From contig CM059576.1 of the NCBI GenBank assembly GCA_030386875.1, positions 66,153,581 to 66,217,580 of the forward strand: DNA of 64,000 nucleotides. The letters run 5' to 3'. Source of the DNA: Morinoia aosen. Taxonomy: Eukaryota; Arthropoda; Malacostraca; Amphipoda; Talitridae. Below are positions 52,743 to 63,100 of this stretch, piece after piece. The notes beneath the pieces were generated by a model. The model ran no database searches and was not told where the DNA came from. It worked only from the letters and a program-made list of their open reading frames with translations. Both the position numbers and the translations under genes were made by a program. How positions within the stretch are numbered: the first letter of the stretch is position 1; each line of letters opens with the position of its first letter.

Positions 52743-53441
52743 TTAGTTCAACGGTTCAACAGTTTCTCGTCTCAAAGTATTCTCTAACGATATTAATCTA
52801 TTTTTAATATCAGCGTTATCATCCTCCAATTTCTGCCATGACTGTTTCAATTTTTCTATTTCATTTGTATTTATGATTGTTTCTCTGTCCTGTTCATGAA
52901 GATTATTTCTAAAAGTTTCAATGTATGAACTCATAACGTTGAATACTCTCTCGAGATTTGCATAGTCTAATTTCATACTTTTTATTACCTCTTGTTCCAA
53001 CCTCTTCATCTCATTTTTCAAAAAGTCTGTGTGTTCTAAAGTACCTGTTCGAATGACCTCAATTTTTTCCTCAGATATTCTACTATGTTCATCGAGGTTT
53101 GTCATAATTTCACTAAGTTTTTCTTGAAAACCTGTAGTATTCTCATCTATTGATGCTTGGATAGAATCACTTCTGAACTGATAATTTTCATTGATAAAAT
53201 TTTCTCTTACCTCTATATAATTTCTGAGATGAAGCCTCAAATTTTCCAAAACATCGTCAACATATTTTTTATTCGTAGCGTCAAATTCTTCGATTGGAAA
53301 AGAAATATTTGCAAGTCTTCTATTATTTAAATCGAAATTTTGATCTTCATCAAGATATTTAAAGCCTATTCCAGTAGGTCCTGGTTGTGAAGATAAAAAT
53401 GATTTTTTTCCTTGTTGTCCAAAAATATTTACGCCTATCAT
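52743..53441 (-). CDS. Polinton fibre-like coiled-coil protein
   Basis: A 232-residue open frame. The N-terminal part reads GPTGIGFKYLDEDQNFDLNN and then ANISFPIEEFDATNKKYVDD. This resembles the collar or attachment segment of phage and adenovirus-like fibres (DATNKKYVDD is a common tail-fibre motif). The remaining 170 residues are a long coiled coil rich in Glu, Asn and Leu without Pro. A trimeric shaft with an attachment head or capsid anchor is the natural guess. It is the last gene before the terminal region. Its start lies in TATAAAAAATG, a variant of the motif shared by neighbouring capsid genes. Confidence 0.6.
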   Translation of the reverse strand: MIGVNIFGQQGKKSFLSSQPGPTGIGFKYLDEDQNFDLNNRRLANISFPIEEFDATNKKYVDDVLENLRLHLRNYIEVRENFINENYQFRSDSIQASIDENTTGFQEKLSEIMTNLDEHSRISEEKIEVIRTGTLEHTDFLKNEMKRLEQEVIKSMKLDYANLERVFNVMSSYIETFRNNLHEQDRETIINTNEIEKLKQSWQKLEDDNADIKNRLISLENTLRRETVEPLN

Positions 53442-53459
53442 TTTTTATACATAGTATTT

Positions 53460-54782
53460 TCAATTCTCTAAATTTTCTCTAACTCTCATTGATATCAAAT
53501 TGTTTACTCGGTCACTCAAACTTTCCACTTCCTGGTTTAATTTTACATTTTTATCAGTTTCATTCTGAAGCATTAATTTGAACTGACTGATTTCATTCTG
53601 ATTTGAAATAATGTCTCTTGAAAACTCCTGGAAAAGACTTTCTACATCACTCAAGTTCTTAGCTAGTTCTTCTATTTTTCTTAATGGGACTGACTCTGCT
53701 CGTAATTCCATTATAATTTTGTTAAGATCATTGAATTTTTCTTCGCTGGATGAGGTTATGGTTGACTCTAAATTTTTCAGCTTATTGTCAACTTCAACAA
53801 ACGAGGGTGCTAAGGCTATAGTTCTTTCCATAACAAAAAGGTTCCTATCACTTAAATCAGTTAGTTGTGCCTCTAAGCTTTTACTTTTTTCTTCAACAGT
53901 ATTGTTCAGTGTTGATTCTAAACTCTTCAGCTTTTCTTCAATTTGAGCATTAAGTGATGTCTGCAAGCTCATTTCTTTTTCATTCACGACGTTAATTATC
54001 CTAATTTCTTGTTCTTCAACTTTATTATTTACTAATTCATTCTTTGAATCAATTTGATCAATAATTTTAGTTTCTAAAGTCTTCAGTTTTTCATCCATTT
54101 GATTTTCTATAACTGACTCTTGATTCATGAAATTCTCTTGAATCTCAGGAATTTTAACATCAATCAAATTGGTTATCTTATAGTCCTCACGCTCAAATTT
54201 AGCTTCAACTCCTTTAATCTGATCGGTTAATACCGACTCTTAACCTAACAGTTTTTCATCAATTCTAGTTTCAGTACCTGACTCTAGACTCTTCAATTTA
54301 TCCCCAATCTCAGGAATTTTTACGTCTATTAGGTTGATTATGTTTGAATCAATGTTTTCAAATTTAGCATCAATTTCATCAATTTTCTTCATCAATGTTG
54401 AGTCTATGCTTGATAGTCGTTCATCATTTGAAACGATTTTTGGTTCATGAGCATTGAACTTTTCAGAAAAATCATAAATTAATGTCTTTAAGAATTTAAC
54501 GATTGAGTCTACATCAGAAAATTTCGCTTGTAAATCTGTTTTCAGAGTCACATATTTCTCATCATACTCGTTTATAATTGATTCCAATTCAGTTCTTTCA
54601 TTTTTGAGAGCTTCAATTGTGTCTTTCAATGACTCTATATTAGAATCTTCAGGTAAACTTTTTATTTGCTCTACATTCTGCAAAAGTCCTTCAGAATTAT
54701 TTTCACTATTTTCATGTTCATGATTTTCTTTACGGGAAGGTAAAAAGACCAACTTTGCTGCATAAATATTTCCACAAGACAT
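53460..54782 (-). CDS. Polinton coiled-coil protein region (fossil)
   Basis: About 1.3 kb of minus-strand coding sequence predicting almost continuous coiled coil with internal repetition: the phrase NLIDVKIPEI occurs twice, and EEKLKSLES-like heptads recur. The N-terminal part, MSCGNIYAAKLVFLPSR, is not helical. The region reads in more than one open frame. No enzymatic domain is seen. Its place between the protease and the fibre-like gene and its repetitive helix suggest a structural shaft, scaffold or tail-like protein. Other than length and helix content I cannot identify it. Confidence 0.55.
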
Positions 54783-54817
54783 TTTTGAAAGAAAAAAAAT
54801 TGACTGTAGTTTATTTT

Positions 54818-55264
54818 CTAAAAACTAGTTGGGGTTTTATACAGATCTAAAAGAATTGCATGAAAGCTTTCATTTTCTAAACGCTTCAGCATTTCTAGAC
54901 ATAAATGTCCACAAATTACATCACCTATTTTCTGGATTTTGTAAGTAGAGAAAATTATATCAACACAATCTGTTAAGTAGTTTTTAAATTCAATTGGATA
55001 AATCAAACCATAACTGTCAAAGTAATAACATATATTGTCTTTCTTATACCAACAAGTCCAATGCGTTCCAAATCCTTTTTCAGTGTCTAAATTTAGGATT
55101 CCGCATTCCATTTCTAAAGGGTGTTTAGGTGAAGTATCTCTCATGTAAATACCTCGAAAATTCGGAATTTTCAATATATTTATGTAGTATTCTAAATCAT
55201 GTTTGGAAAATGGTTTGTTAGGTATTACTTCTTTGGTGGTTTCAGGTAGAGACCCTTTCCACAA
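54818..55264 (-). CDS. Adenain-like maturation cysteine protease (Polinton)
   Basis: A 148-residue open frame, short but typical for this family. GTHWTCWY holds the catalytic His, CYYFDSYGL the Asp/Asn-type acidic position, and DVICGHLCLEML the catalytic Cys, in the order of adenovirus protease (C5) and Ulp1-like enzymes. In Polintons and adenoviruses this protease cleaves capsid precursor proteins during maturation. It sits between the small membrane protein and the coiled-coil genes, inside the morphogenesis block. I see no obvious breaks in the conserved core. Confidence 0.85.
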   Translation of the reverse strand: MWKGSLPETTKEVIPNKPFSKHDLEYYINILKIPNFRGIYMRDTSPKHPLEMECGILNLDTEKGFGTHWTCWYKKDNICYYFDSYGLIYPIEFKNYLTDCVDIIFSTYKIQKIGDVICGHLCLEMLKRLENESFHAILLDLYKTPTSF

Positions 55265-55281
55265 GGTTTTTTTTCTCGGAG

Positions 55282-55611
55282 TTAACCGTATACCCTAACC
55301 TTTTTACTTTCCATTGCTTCATTGTGCCTTTTAGTTTCTGACAAGAGTTTATCATCAGCTTTTTTCTTATTAACTGCAGATGCTATTGCAGCAGCACCTC
55401 CAGCCAAAGAGCCAGCAGCCCCAAGGCCAGCTAATAAAGCTGGAATTGTAAATATAAAACCCCCTTTCATCGAGGTATCTTTTGAAACAAAAGAAGTCTT
55501 TGTCTTTTTATAAATAATACACATACCTTTGACCAGTATCTTATTGTTCTTTGTAATTATATATTGAGGATTATCAGTATCAGTTTTCTTCTTACACTTT
55601 ACACAATACAT
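55282..55611 (-). CDS. Small zinc-ribbon plus membrane-segment protein (Polinton)
   Basis: A 109-residue open frame. The N-terminus, MYCVKCKKKTD, followed by KGMCIIYKKTKT, resembles the short DUF5679-type zinc ribbon found on small capsid-associated proteins of Polintons and adintoviruses. The middle is a hydrophobic Gly/Ala helix, FTIPALLAGLGAAGSLAGGA, long enough to cross or disrupt a membrane. The C-terminus is charged. By position, between hexon and protease, and by composition, it could be a minor capsid or membrane-active protein like adenovirus pVI or pX. That role is inference. The start codon lies in TTTAAAAAATG. Confidence 0.65.
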   Translation of the reverse strand: MYCVKCKKKTDTDNPQYIITKNNKILVKGMCIIYKKTKTSFVSKDTSMKGGFIFTIPALLAGLGAAGSLAGGAAAIASAVNKKKADDKLLSETKRHNEAMESKKVRVYG

Positions 55612-55646
55612 TTTTTAAACATTATTATGTGAATATATTTTAATTT

Positions 55647-56915
55647 TTAGTAGTTTGAACTCATTTTATCACCGTCAGATTGCAATCGAATTACTCTGTC
55701 AGATAGAATCAGTGCATATGCATGTGTTTCATCAGGAATATTGGTTTTAAATTCTGCTTTAATTTTAATATCAATTGTAGTTTCCTTGATACGTTCATTT
55801 TGTCTGCTGATATCAAACACATAGATGGGATACAAATATTTAAAGTGTCTGTATTCGATAGCACAACTTTCATTAGATACATAATCTATTAAAATCTTAT
55901 AAGCTGTAGCATAATTGTTAGAATCGAAATCAATCTGTAAATTGTGATCAGGGTATCGCTCATTATTCAGCTGAACATGTGCATTTGTCAAGTTACAATG
56001 ATCGAAAATTGCATTGTTTACAGCTTTTGAATTAGCTTTCTTAGTTTGGAACGCTAACATTATGTATCGAGGTCTTTGAGATCCTGAATTTGGAGTTAAA
56101 GTCCAATCTAAGAATTTCTGTTGAGAGTTTACAATTGTTTGTTCCAATTGTCTATTCAAATAAGGAATAGGTAATGTTATTTTATCCTTAATTTGACGAT
56201 ATAGCTTGATTTTATACTCATCAGACAGTTTGTAAGCTGGCATTTTCCAATTTAATTTTGTAATATTAATTTTACCATCAACTACTTTATCTTGCTGGTT
56301 TGCATCTTTCTCATCTGATTTGAATATAGCATTAGAATTATCACCTCTTCTTAAAGTAAGAGCATGTTTCACTCCATAAATTACCTTCTTATAATTTTCA
56401 CAAAATCCAAACACATGTTCAAGTGGGATAGCAGCGCTGAATTTCCCATTAGCTGAACTTAAGTAGTCATTTCGATCGCTAAATCCTTCGTTTGATTTTT
56501 CATTCTTCTTAGTATCAACGCTCCAGAAAAATATCATGTTTTCTTTAACATTTCTGGGATAGCTAACTAATCCTTTTAGAGTTGTTGTAATTCCAGGGTA
56601 ACTATAACCTTCAATTTCTTCATCTCCAATTCTGTAAGAAACTCTATCAAACAAATGCATCAATCCATTGTTGATTGTTGTTATTTTTTCATTTTTACAA
56701 TTATAATCACTTCCATCTTCTTTATTCAAAGCTCCTTCTATATATATAAAACTTTTACTAGGTAATACAAACTGATCTTGATTCTGGATAATGATCTTGA
56801 TATCGTTATGTTCACGATTCAGATCAGTACCAATTTGTGGTTCATAGTTATGCGTTTCAATCTTTTCAATTGATTCATCAACTTTAATATTTTCATTCCA
56901 TCTTAAAGAATCCAT
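55647..56915 (-). CDS. Hexon-like major capsid protein (Polinton)
   Basis: A 422-residue open frame, in the usual range for the double jelly-roll major capsid protein of Polintons and adintoviruses. It is rich in predicted strands. The C-terminal stretch, with LYPIYVFDISRQNERIKET followed by THAYALILSDR, matches the pattern I know from insect Polinton capsid proteins. It would form the trimeric capsomers of an icosahedral shell. Upstream is the penton-like gene and downstream the small zinc-ribbon protein and protease, the normal morphogenesis block. Its ATG is embedded in TTTAAAAAATGG. The frame looks whole. Identification is by remembered family pattern, not by a search. Confidence 0.8.
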   Translation of the reverse strand: MDSLRWNENIKVDESIEKIETHNYEPQIGTDLNREHNDIKIIIQNQDQFVLPSKSFIYIEGALNKEDGSDYNCKNEKITTINNGLMHLFDRVSYRIGDEEIEGYSYPGITTTLKGLVSYPRNVKENMIFFWSVDTKKNEKSNEGFSDRNDYLSSANGKFSAAIPLEHVFGFCENYKKVIYGVKHALTLRRGDNSNAIFKSDEKDANQQDKVVDGKINITKLNWKMPAYKLSDEYKIKLYRQIKDKITLPIPYLNRQLEQTIVNSQQKFLDWTLTPNSGSQRPRYIMLAFQTKKANSKAVNNAIFDHCNLTNAHVQLNNERYPDHNLQIDFDSNNYATAYKILIDYVSNESCAIEYRHFKYLYPIYVFDISRQNERIKETTIDIKIKAEFKTNIPDETHAYALILSDRVIRLQSDGDKMSSNY

Positions 56916-56943
56916 TTTTTAAAGATAATTTTATCAAATTATT

Positions 56944-57642
56944 TTAATTTCTAGATCTTAGGTGTAATAGAACAGTTACTTCTTCACCTCTAGTATTCAG
57001 AGCATGTCCATTTTGATCAGTAAGCCAAATTCTCAAATCATAGAGTAAAGGTTGATATATCGGTAGATACATTGGTTTATTTGGATTTTCTACAATTTTA
57101 TATCCCGGTGGGACGTTTGGGAAAAAGGAATATAAAATATTATGCAAAGAACCGTTGAGGTCTGAGCCGTTAATTGCGCTACAATGAACGAGTATTGCGT
57201 TAACAGACATTATGTTCACTATATTTATACTTTCATGTTCTCCAACACATTCTAAGATAATTCCTCCAAATCCCAACATTGTATTTAAAGATTTTTCCTT
57301 ACTGAAAAATACTTTTAACGTAGATGAATGGAGAGCTATGACGCATTTCAAGGTATTAGTATTTGCTTTGATTTCAATAAAACCTGCTAATGTTTTTTGA
57401 ATGAATTCGTTTATACTTTCTATTTCATAACAACCTGTTGGAAGTGTAATTACATTTTCAACACCATTTAATTCATAATAAAATTTATTATTATTTTCAT
57501 CAATGTTAGGAATAGAATGATACATATCTAACCCAACCAGTGCCATTTCGTGAAATTTATTTTTGTTCAATTCTATTGCTGGACTAAAGTTTATACTTAT
57601 GTCACTTTTTCTTCCACTAATTACAGTGCTTTGAGATTCCAT
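56944..57642 (-). CDS. Penton-like minor capsid protein (Polinton)
   Basis: A 232-residue open frame with a strand-rich, single jelly-roll size. The C-terminal half contains NIVNIMSVNAILVHCSAING, then YSFFPNVPPGYKIVE and RIWLTDQNG, and ends in strands, TVLLHLRSRN. This series is familiar from the penton protein of insect Polintons. It would form the pentameric vertices of the capsid. It lies directly before the hexon gene with a gap of about 28 bases and shares the TTTAAAAAATGG start motif. Neighbouring gene ends overlap slightly at 57,621-57,642. Confidence 0.75.
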   Translation of the reverse strand: MESQSTVISGRKSDISINFSPAIELNKNKFHEMALVGLDMYHSIPNIDENNNKFYYELNGVENVITLPTGCYEIESINEFIQKTLAGFIEIKANTNTLKCVIALHSSTLKVFFSKEKSLNTMLGFGGIILECVGEHESINIVNIMSVNAILVHCSAINGSDLNGSLHNILYSFFPNVPPGYKIVENPNKPMYLPIYQPLLYDLRIWLTDQNGHALNTRGEEVTVLLHLRSRN

Positions 57643-58733
57643 TTTTTAAACAATAAATCATCAAACACCTTTACTTCAGCAGCATTTAATAGACCTTGCT
57701 TTAAAAGTTCATGCGTAAGTATTTGCAGTTCATTAAAAACTCCTGTATTTCCAGCGTTAAACGAACCGAACAATAACTGGTGTCTTTTTACAAGATCATT
57801 GATGTTAGATGGTAATACAATAATACCTGATCCTGAAACGTCTGAATCCTCTCTGGGAGGATGATGAGGAGTTATAGGAGAAGATGCAGTAGAAGGTATA
57901 GGAGTAGGAGTTGTTCTAAAAGTAGACCTTCGTGAAGGGTCGAAATATGGTCTCTGACTTGTTGAAGGAATTTTGTATCGACTCAAAATTGAGGATTCTA
58001 CTCTTCTTGGGATTCTTAAAGGACTTGGTTCAGGGCTAGATTCACGACTTGATTCACGACTTGATGGACTTGCTGATCTAATTGTTTCAACTGCAGCTTG
58101 AGCTTTTTTTCGTTGAGTTATTCGATAGAAGGGTTTGATAAGTTTAGAATATTTTTCACCCCTATTGGCTTTTATGGTACCGTCTTCCTTCAAATAAGCA
58201 TCAGTTGAATACAACATATCATAATAATTATTTTTATCTTCATCCCTAAAATCTATAGGATTTTGCTTTGTTAATAATTCCCATAATCCAGTTGTGCCTT
58301 CGTAAACTTTACCTTCAATTTTCAAATCATTACCCAAATTATCTACCTTTTTATTTCCTAGCATAACTTTACTTCCATCCCAACGAATGCCATAGGCTTT
58401 GTCATACTCATTTCCATGTTTCCATGCAAAACGCAAGAAATCCAATGCGATAGGCCCAACTACAGTGTTGGATTCAGAAGATGACAAAGCTAGTTTCTCA
58501 ACAGGTTTTCCTTGGATAGATTCAAGTTTTTCATGAGGTATATCTTTTTTTGCCAACCAAGTTTGTTTAGTTTCGTCAACAATTTTAGATAAAGGTTCAA
58601 TCAATGGCTTGTAAACTTTTTTAACATCATGGTATAAATCTTGTTCGAGTATTTTATCATTTGTGAATTGCTTTTTCAAACTCTTTGTTAAGTTTAGTAA
58701 ATCTGATTTAGTTTTGATATCAATCAACGCCAC
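57621..58733 (-). CDS. Conserved Polinton protein of unknown function
   Basis: A 370-residue open frame. The N-terminal part is helical. The central part carries VGPIALDFLRFAW, YGIRWDG, GTTGLWELLT and YDMLYSTDAYLK, a pattern I know from insect Polinton-linked proteins annotated only as a domain of unknown function. Residues about 215-295 are a Ser/Pro/Arg-rich linker likely to be disordered, and the C-terminus is helical again. Its place between integrase and penton, and its length, suggest a virion or genome-associated role, but nothing in the sequence proves one. A near match to the shared start motif, TTTAAAAA, precedes it. Confidence 0.55.
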   Translation of the reverse strand: MALIDIKTKSDLLNLTKSLKKQFTNDKILEQDLYHDVKKVYKPLIEPLSKIVDETKQTWLAKKDIPHEKLESIQGKPVEKLALSSSESNTVVGPIALDFLRFAWKHGNEYDKAYGIRWDGSKVMLGNKKVDNLGNDLKIEGKVYEGTTGLWELLTKQNPIDFRDEDKNNYYDMLYSTDAYLKEDGTIKANRGEKYSKLIKPFYRITQRKKAQAAVETIRSASPSSRESSRESSPEPSPLRIPRRVESSILSRYKIPSTSQRPYFDPSRRSTFRTTPTPIPSTASSPITPHHPPREDSDVSGSGIIVLPSNINDLVKRHQLLFGSFNAGNTGVFNELQILTHELLKQGLLNAAEVKVFDDLLFKKWNLKAL

Positions 58734-58777
58734 TTTTTAAAGAGAAAAATTCAAAAAGACTTTAACTTAATATAAGT

Positions 58778-59803
58778 TCACTCTGAACTGACATTAAGTT
58801 CAGTTTCTGAGATCCATGAAGGTTCATCATAACCTTTCCACTTGACCAGAAGTTTTCCTTTACTCTTCTTGAGAATTTTCTCAATTGCATAAACATCACT
58901 AGTATATTTTGATAGTTCTTGTTCATAAAAACTTCCTTTTATTTCTTCACCATCCATATTTTTCAATCTATAAGTAATTGGGTCAGTAGACAGTATTTCG
59001 GATACAATGAATAACTCATTAGTGAAATTTGGCAAATAACCCTTCCGAAAGTCTTTCCGTTTCTTGCTTATTCTTACTCTATCACCGATTTTGAGTTTCG
59101 GTGATGTGAATGTTGGTTCAGTTGGAGGGAATAAGTTATCATAAACCTTTTTACTGTTCTTTTCCAATGATGCTTGGTTAGGTGTCATTTTTATTGTTCT
59201 ATGATAGCTATTATTGTAATTTTGCATTAAATCTTGTAAAATATTCACCCATTTTTTAGTTTTCATGTGTGTAAAATATTTCCACATTTTAGTTTTTAAC
59301 GTCTTGTTGAAGCGTTCCACAAATTGAGCTTTGGTTTCATTTTCTGAACTAAACCACTGAATGTTATGTTTCTTGAATAGTTCTTGATTGGATTTATTTG
59401 TAAACTCTAAGCCTTTATCTGTCTGAACTTCAGAAGGAATTTGTATTTTAAATAGTTTTTGAAAATAAGTTTTGATTTCTTCACCTGTCTTCTTACTTAT
59501 TGGAATCGCCCATGCATATTTACTGAAAATGTCAATTACTGTTAAAATGTAGTTTTTTCCTTGAACTTTATAGTTTTGCATGTCAACCAAATCAGCTTGC
59601 CATTGATCATCAATTTTTGATACCTTCACCCTTCTCGTTTTGAAATTATGTTTTATTGGTTTATGTAGAGTGTGAGTTTTTTGAGTTTCTAACCAATTTC
59701 GTACAAGAGTTGAAGATAAGCCGGATTTTTTAACAACTTGATTCATTCCAGTATAACCGGTCTTTGGATTATAATATAAGTCATTCAAGATTTTGTCGCT
59801 CAC
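58778..59803 (-). CDS. Retroviral-type integrase with chromodomain (Polinton)
   Basis: A 341-residue open frame. After a helical N-terminus with a short zinc-finger-free DNA-binding region, the DDE core shows DQWQADLVDM (first Asp), VQTDKGLEFTN (second Asp) and AQFVERFNKTLK (Glu). Next is a strand-rich linker, LKIGDRVRISKKRKDF, then a C-terminal chromodomain, AIEKILKKSKGKLLVKWKGY with a following SWISETEL. This is the standard Polinton integrase architecture. It joins the element's ends to target DNA, and the chromodomain may bind modified histone tails. It is flanked by the phospholipase-like gene and the unknown protein. The frame looks whole. Confidence 0.9.
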   Translation of the reverse strand: MSDKILNDLYYNPKTGYTGMNQVVKKSGLSSTLVRNWLETQKTHTLHKPIKHNFKTRRVKVSKIDDQWQADLVDMQNYKVQGKNYILTVIDIFSKYAWAIPISKKTGEEIKTYFQKLFKIQIPSEVQTDKGLEFTNKSNQELFKKHNIQWFSSENETKAQFVERFNKTLKTKMWKYFTHMKTKKWVNILQDLMQNYNNSYHRTIKMTPNQASLEKNSKKVYDNLFPPTEPTFTSPKLKIGDRVRISKKRKDFRKGYLPNFTNELFIVSEILSTDPITYRLKNMDGEEIKGSFYEQELSKYTSDVYAIEKILKKSKGKLLVKWKGYDEPSWISETELNVSSE

Positions 59804-59817
59804 CTCAGTGAGCGTGT

Positions 59818-60174
59818 TTAAAAATTTTTTGTCGAGATGCCCATTCCTGCCCAGCTCTTACCTGCCATAATTGCGTTAACTAATTTAGCATCTTGTCGAA
59901 CATATTCTGATTCATTTGGATCAGTTGCAATTTCAGCGGCTCTTCTTGCTAGAATATCATCAGCATAATTTCTGTCTTTCGTTGTTGGATGTTGTGAATA
60001 GAATATGTCATGGTTCTTACAAGCTTGATCGAGTGAGTTAACTCCTCGATAACCTTCTTGAATTCGCTTCTGCACCTTAGTTCCTGGACCGCAAAATGAG
60101 TAGGTATGTTTATTGTTGAATGAACCGTTCGGGACTTGTTCAGATTGAATATTAGATGGTAATTTCAAATGCAT
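59818..60174 (-). CDS. Phospholipase A2-like protein (Polinton)
   Basis: A 118-residue open frame. FCGPGTKVQKR is the calcium-loop motif (xCGPGT) and SLDQACKNHDIFYS carries the catalytic His-Asp pair, followed by NYADDIL. This is the fold used by parvovirus VP1 to leave endosomes, and it is known from some Polintons and adintoviruses. In a particle it would act on host membranes during entry. It lies directly between polymerase and integrase. The small size and absence of a signal peptide fit a virion-delivered enzyme. Confidence 0.8.
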   Translation of the reverse strand: MHLKLPSNIQSEQVPNGSFNNKHTYSFCGPGTKVQKRIQEGYRGVNSLDQACKNHDIFYSQHPTTKDRNYADDILARRAAEIATDPNESEYVRQDAKLVNAIMAGKSWAGMGISTKNF

Positions 60175-60180
60175 TTCAGG

Positions 60181-63100
60181 TTATGGAAGTTTTCTAAGCA
60201 ATGTATTTACAATACCCTCCCCAGTTTTTTCTTCATTAACTATTGATTTCAAATCACTCAAATACTGTTCATTTTCAACAGATAATAAATCTTGGTTATA
60301 AAAGTCATTATTGCTGTAGATAATCATTTTTTGTACTTTATTTATTGAATTTATTTTATAGTGATTTAATGCTAGTGTGTTGATACCATCTGGTAATATA
60401 TGTCGCTTGTCATCATTACCATTTGATGCAATCTTATTTATTTCTTTAGTATATAATTCGTGGTTAACACTTTGGATATTATACATAGTTTTGTATATTG
60501 TTTCATTATTCAATGCTCTTTTATATTCATCCATTGTGATATTCTGCTCAGTTATGTTCTTACTTACCCCTTTTGCTTTCTTACTCACGGAATTTTTCGT
60601 TTTGTAACAATATAGTTTTGCTCTGAGGCCGACGAATTCTTCAATTGGTATTCCACAAGTTTCGTCTTTCATTTTCCCAATCACTTTCATATTTTTAGTT
60701 GAATATAGGAAGTGTTCTTTAGAATAGTTTGATGTGTCATACAAGTCTTTATTTCTTTCCATATCTTTGTACAAATCTTTTGTTTCGATATCATAACATA
60801 ATGAATCTGTATCTGTGAACAACAACTTTGCCTTATTACCATATTTCTTTTTAATATGATTATAATGGAAATCATACATTAATGTCTTACTTATATCTAA
60901 TACAGATAACCCTACGTAGATTGGTTTATCAAATTTCGGTCTTTGTTTTTGCATATGACATGCTATCAAATTTTCTGAGAATATTTTAAAACTGGTAAAG
61001 TTTGGTTTATTTGCTAATTTAATTAATTCTTTCTCTGACTTTACTAAACACACATCTACTCTATTTCTAATATTTTCCATTGTTTTACCAAATACTGAAT
61101 TGTTCATCAGCTTCTAGAAGTCTTTTTCAAATTCAGATTTAGCTTGCTGACGCATTTGCGTGTTGATATCAATATATGATTTCATCCATGGACTTTCATC
61201 AAACTCTAATATTCTGTGAATTTTCTCCAACTTCAATCCTAGATCTAGATATTGTGTTAGAGAATTAAGATGTGCAACAAATTTTTCACGTTTTCCAAGA
61301 TGTGGAATTAATTTATTTACATCGTTTACTTTGATATTTTCTGGAGCTAATGGTAAATCATTATGTAGAGCATGTAAGCCTTTCGGATAACTTAAATCAA
61401 CTTCTAATATATAACCTTTATCTGCTTTGAGTTTCGACATTGGATCTTTCCATTTAAAGTTACCAGTAGGTAATGATCGACACATGGCCCAGCCGTAAAG
61501 ATTATTTGCATCTATGTATGTGATAAAACTATTTGGTTTTCCTTTATCGAATGTTTCTGGAATATATGGATAGTTTGCTTCTGCATATCGTGTTGATATT
61601 GTAGAAATCCCACCTCTTATTCCTTTTTCAATGAATAGGAGCATATCAGGATCTTCAAACAAGTCCAATTCTATTTTTGTATGTTTCAGTAGAGCATCGA
61701 AAGACAATCCTGGAGCTGTAAAATAATGTGCTGGATCTAGAGAATAAGTTTTCATGCATGTTAGTCTAAATTGTTCAAATACTTCTGCTAATAATAATGT
61801 ATCGACTTTTAGATATAAATTATGGTAATCTTTGAATGTTCTACAATTAAAAGCTCTCCATACTTTAAGTGCATGCTGATATTCATCTTCTGAAATATTT
61901 TTATTATTTAATCTAGTGTAAAATTCATTTTTAACTGGTAAACTATTAACGTTCATTTTTTCATAACTATTTACATATTCATACGGATAAATACCTTTTT
62001 TGTTGATCAACTTCAATTGTTCTTCATTGAGAAAGAACTTCGACAACTCTTTGTGCTCAGATAAATTCTTTGAAAGTTTATCTAGAGACGAAGGTAAAAA
62101 CCTGTAGCTGTCTAAGAACCGTAAGTCTCTGGTAATATCTTTAATTTTTCTTGTATGTTTACATACATAAGAATATACTTTTATGGTTTGTGTAAAACTA
62201 ATATATTCTTCATCTGTTTGTGGAATAACGTTCAACTTTCCGGATATATTTCCCAAGTGTTTCACGAACAAATGAGCATCGTAATTAGGCAGATTATGTA
62301 AAAACACCGGTACAAAATTTGGATTTCTAATTTTTAAATTACATTTTAAATGAGCTGGACCTCTGTAATGACCTGTCAAATGATTGTGGTCTCTAACTTT
62401 ATAGTTATCTTCCGTAAATTCTCCACCACATACATAACATCTTGTGGCTTCTTTATATTTTTCGAATTTATCTGATGGTAAATACATTTTTTTATTTATT
62501 TTCAACGGACTATAAATTCTCTTGGTTTCTTTTTCTAAATATTCTACAAACTTTTGGGAAGCATCTTTCCCATTATATATTTTTAAACGGGAATATTCAT
62601 CTGCTTCAGATTTTGTATAGCAACAAGATGAATTAGGATTGTGCTTCTGAATGTTCATGGTGTAACTTGAGTTTTGATTTGGTTGACACGTCTCTATTTT
62701 TGCCAACGTTGATTCGAAATCAGCATAAATTGTGAAAGGATGTTTAATTGTTTTTTGGTAATGTTTAAATTTCAATTTACCTCCTTCAAGCACATACTTT
62801 GTTGGAGTGTGAACTGAACAATCATTAATGTGGTTTGTTAATAAACATTCTTTTGTGAATGGCCATAAACAATATGGACAGACATGTTTTTATGACCATC
62901 TTTAGTTTGCATAAATGGACTTAATGACTTCATTAAAACATAATGACTTTTATTTTCATCTGTTAACAATAAAAGTGATATAACATCGTTATTTTTTACC
63001 TTTGTTATTTTCAGAGGACATAATTCTTTCAAGTAATTAAAGTTGTAAACATTTATTGACACATTATTGTTTCTCTCAAATTTATCGATATCTTTAAGTT

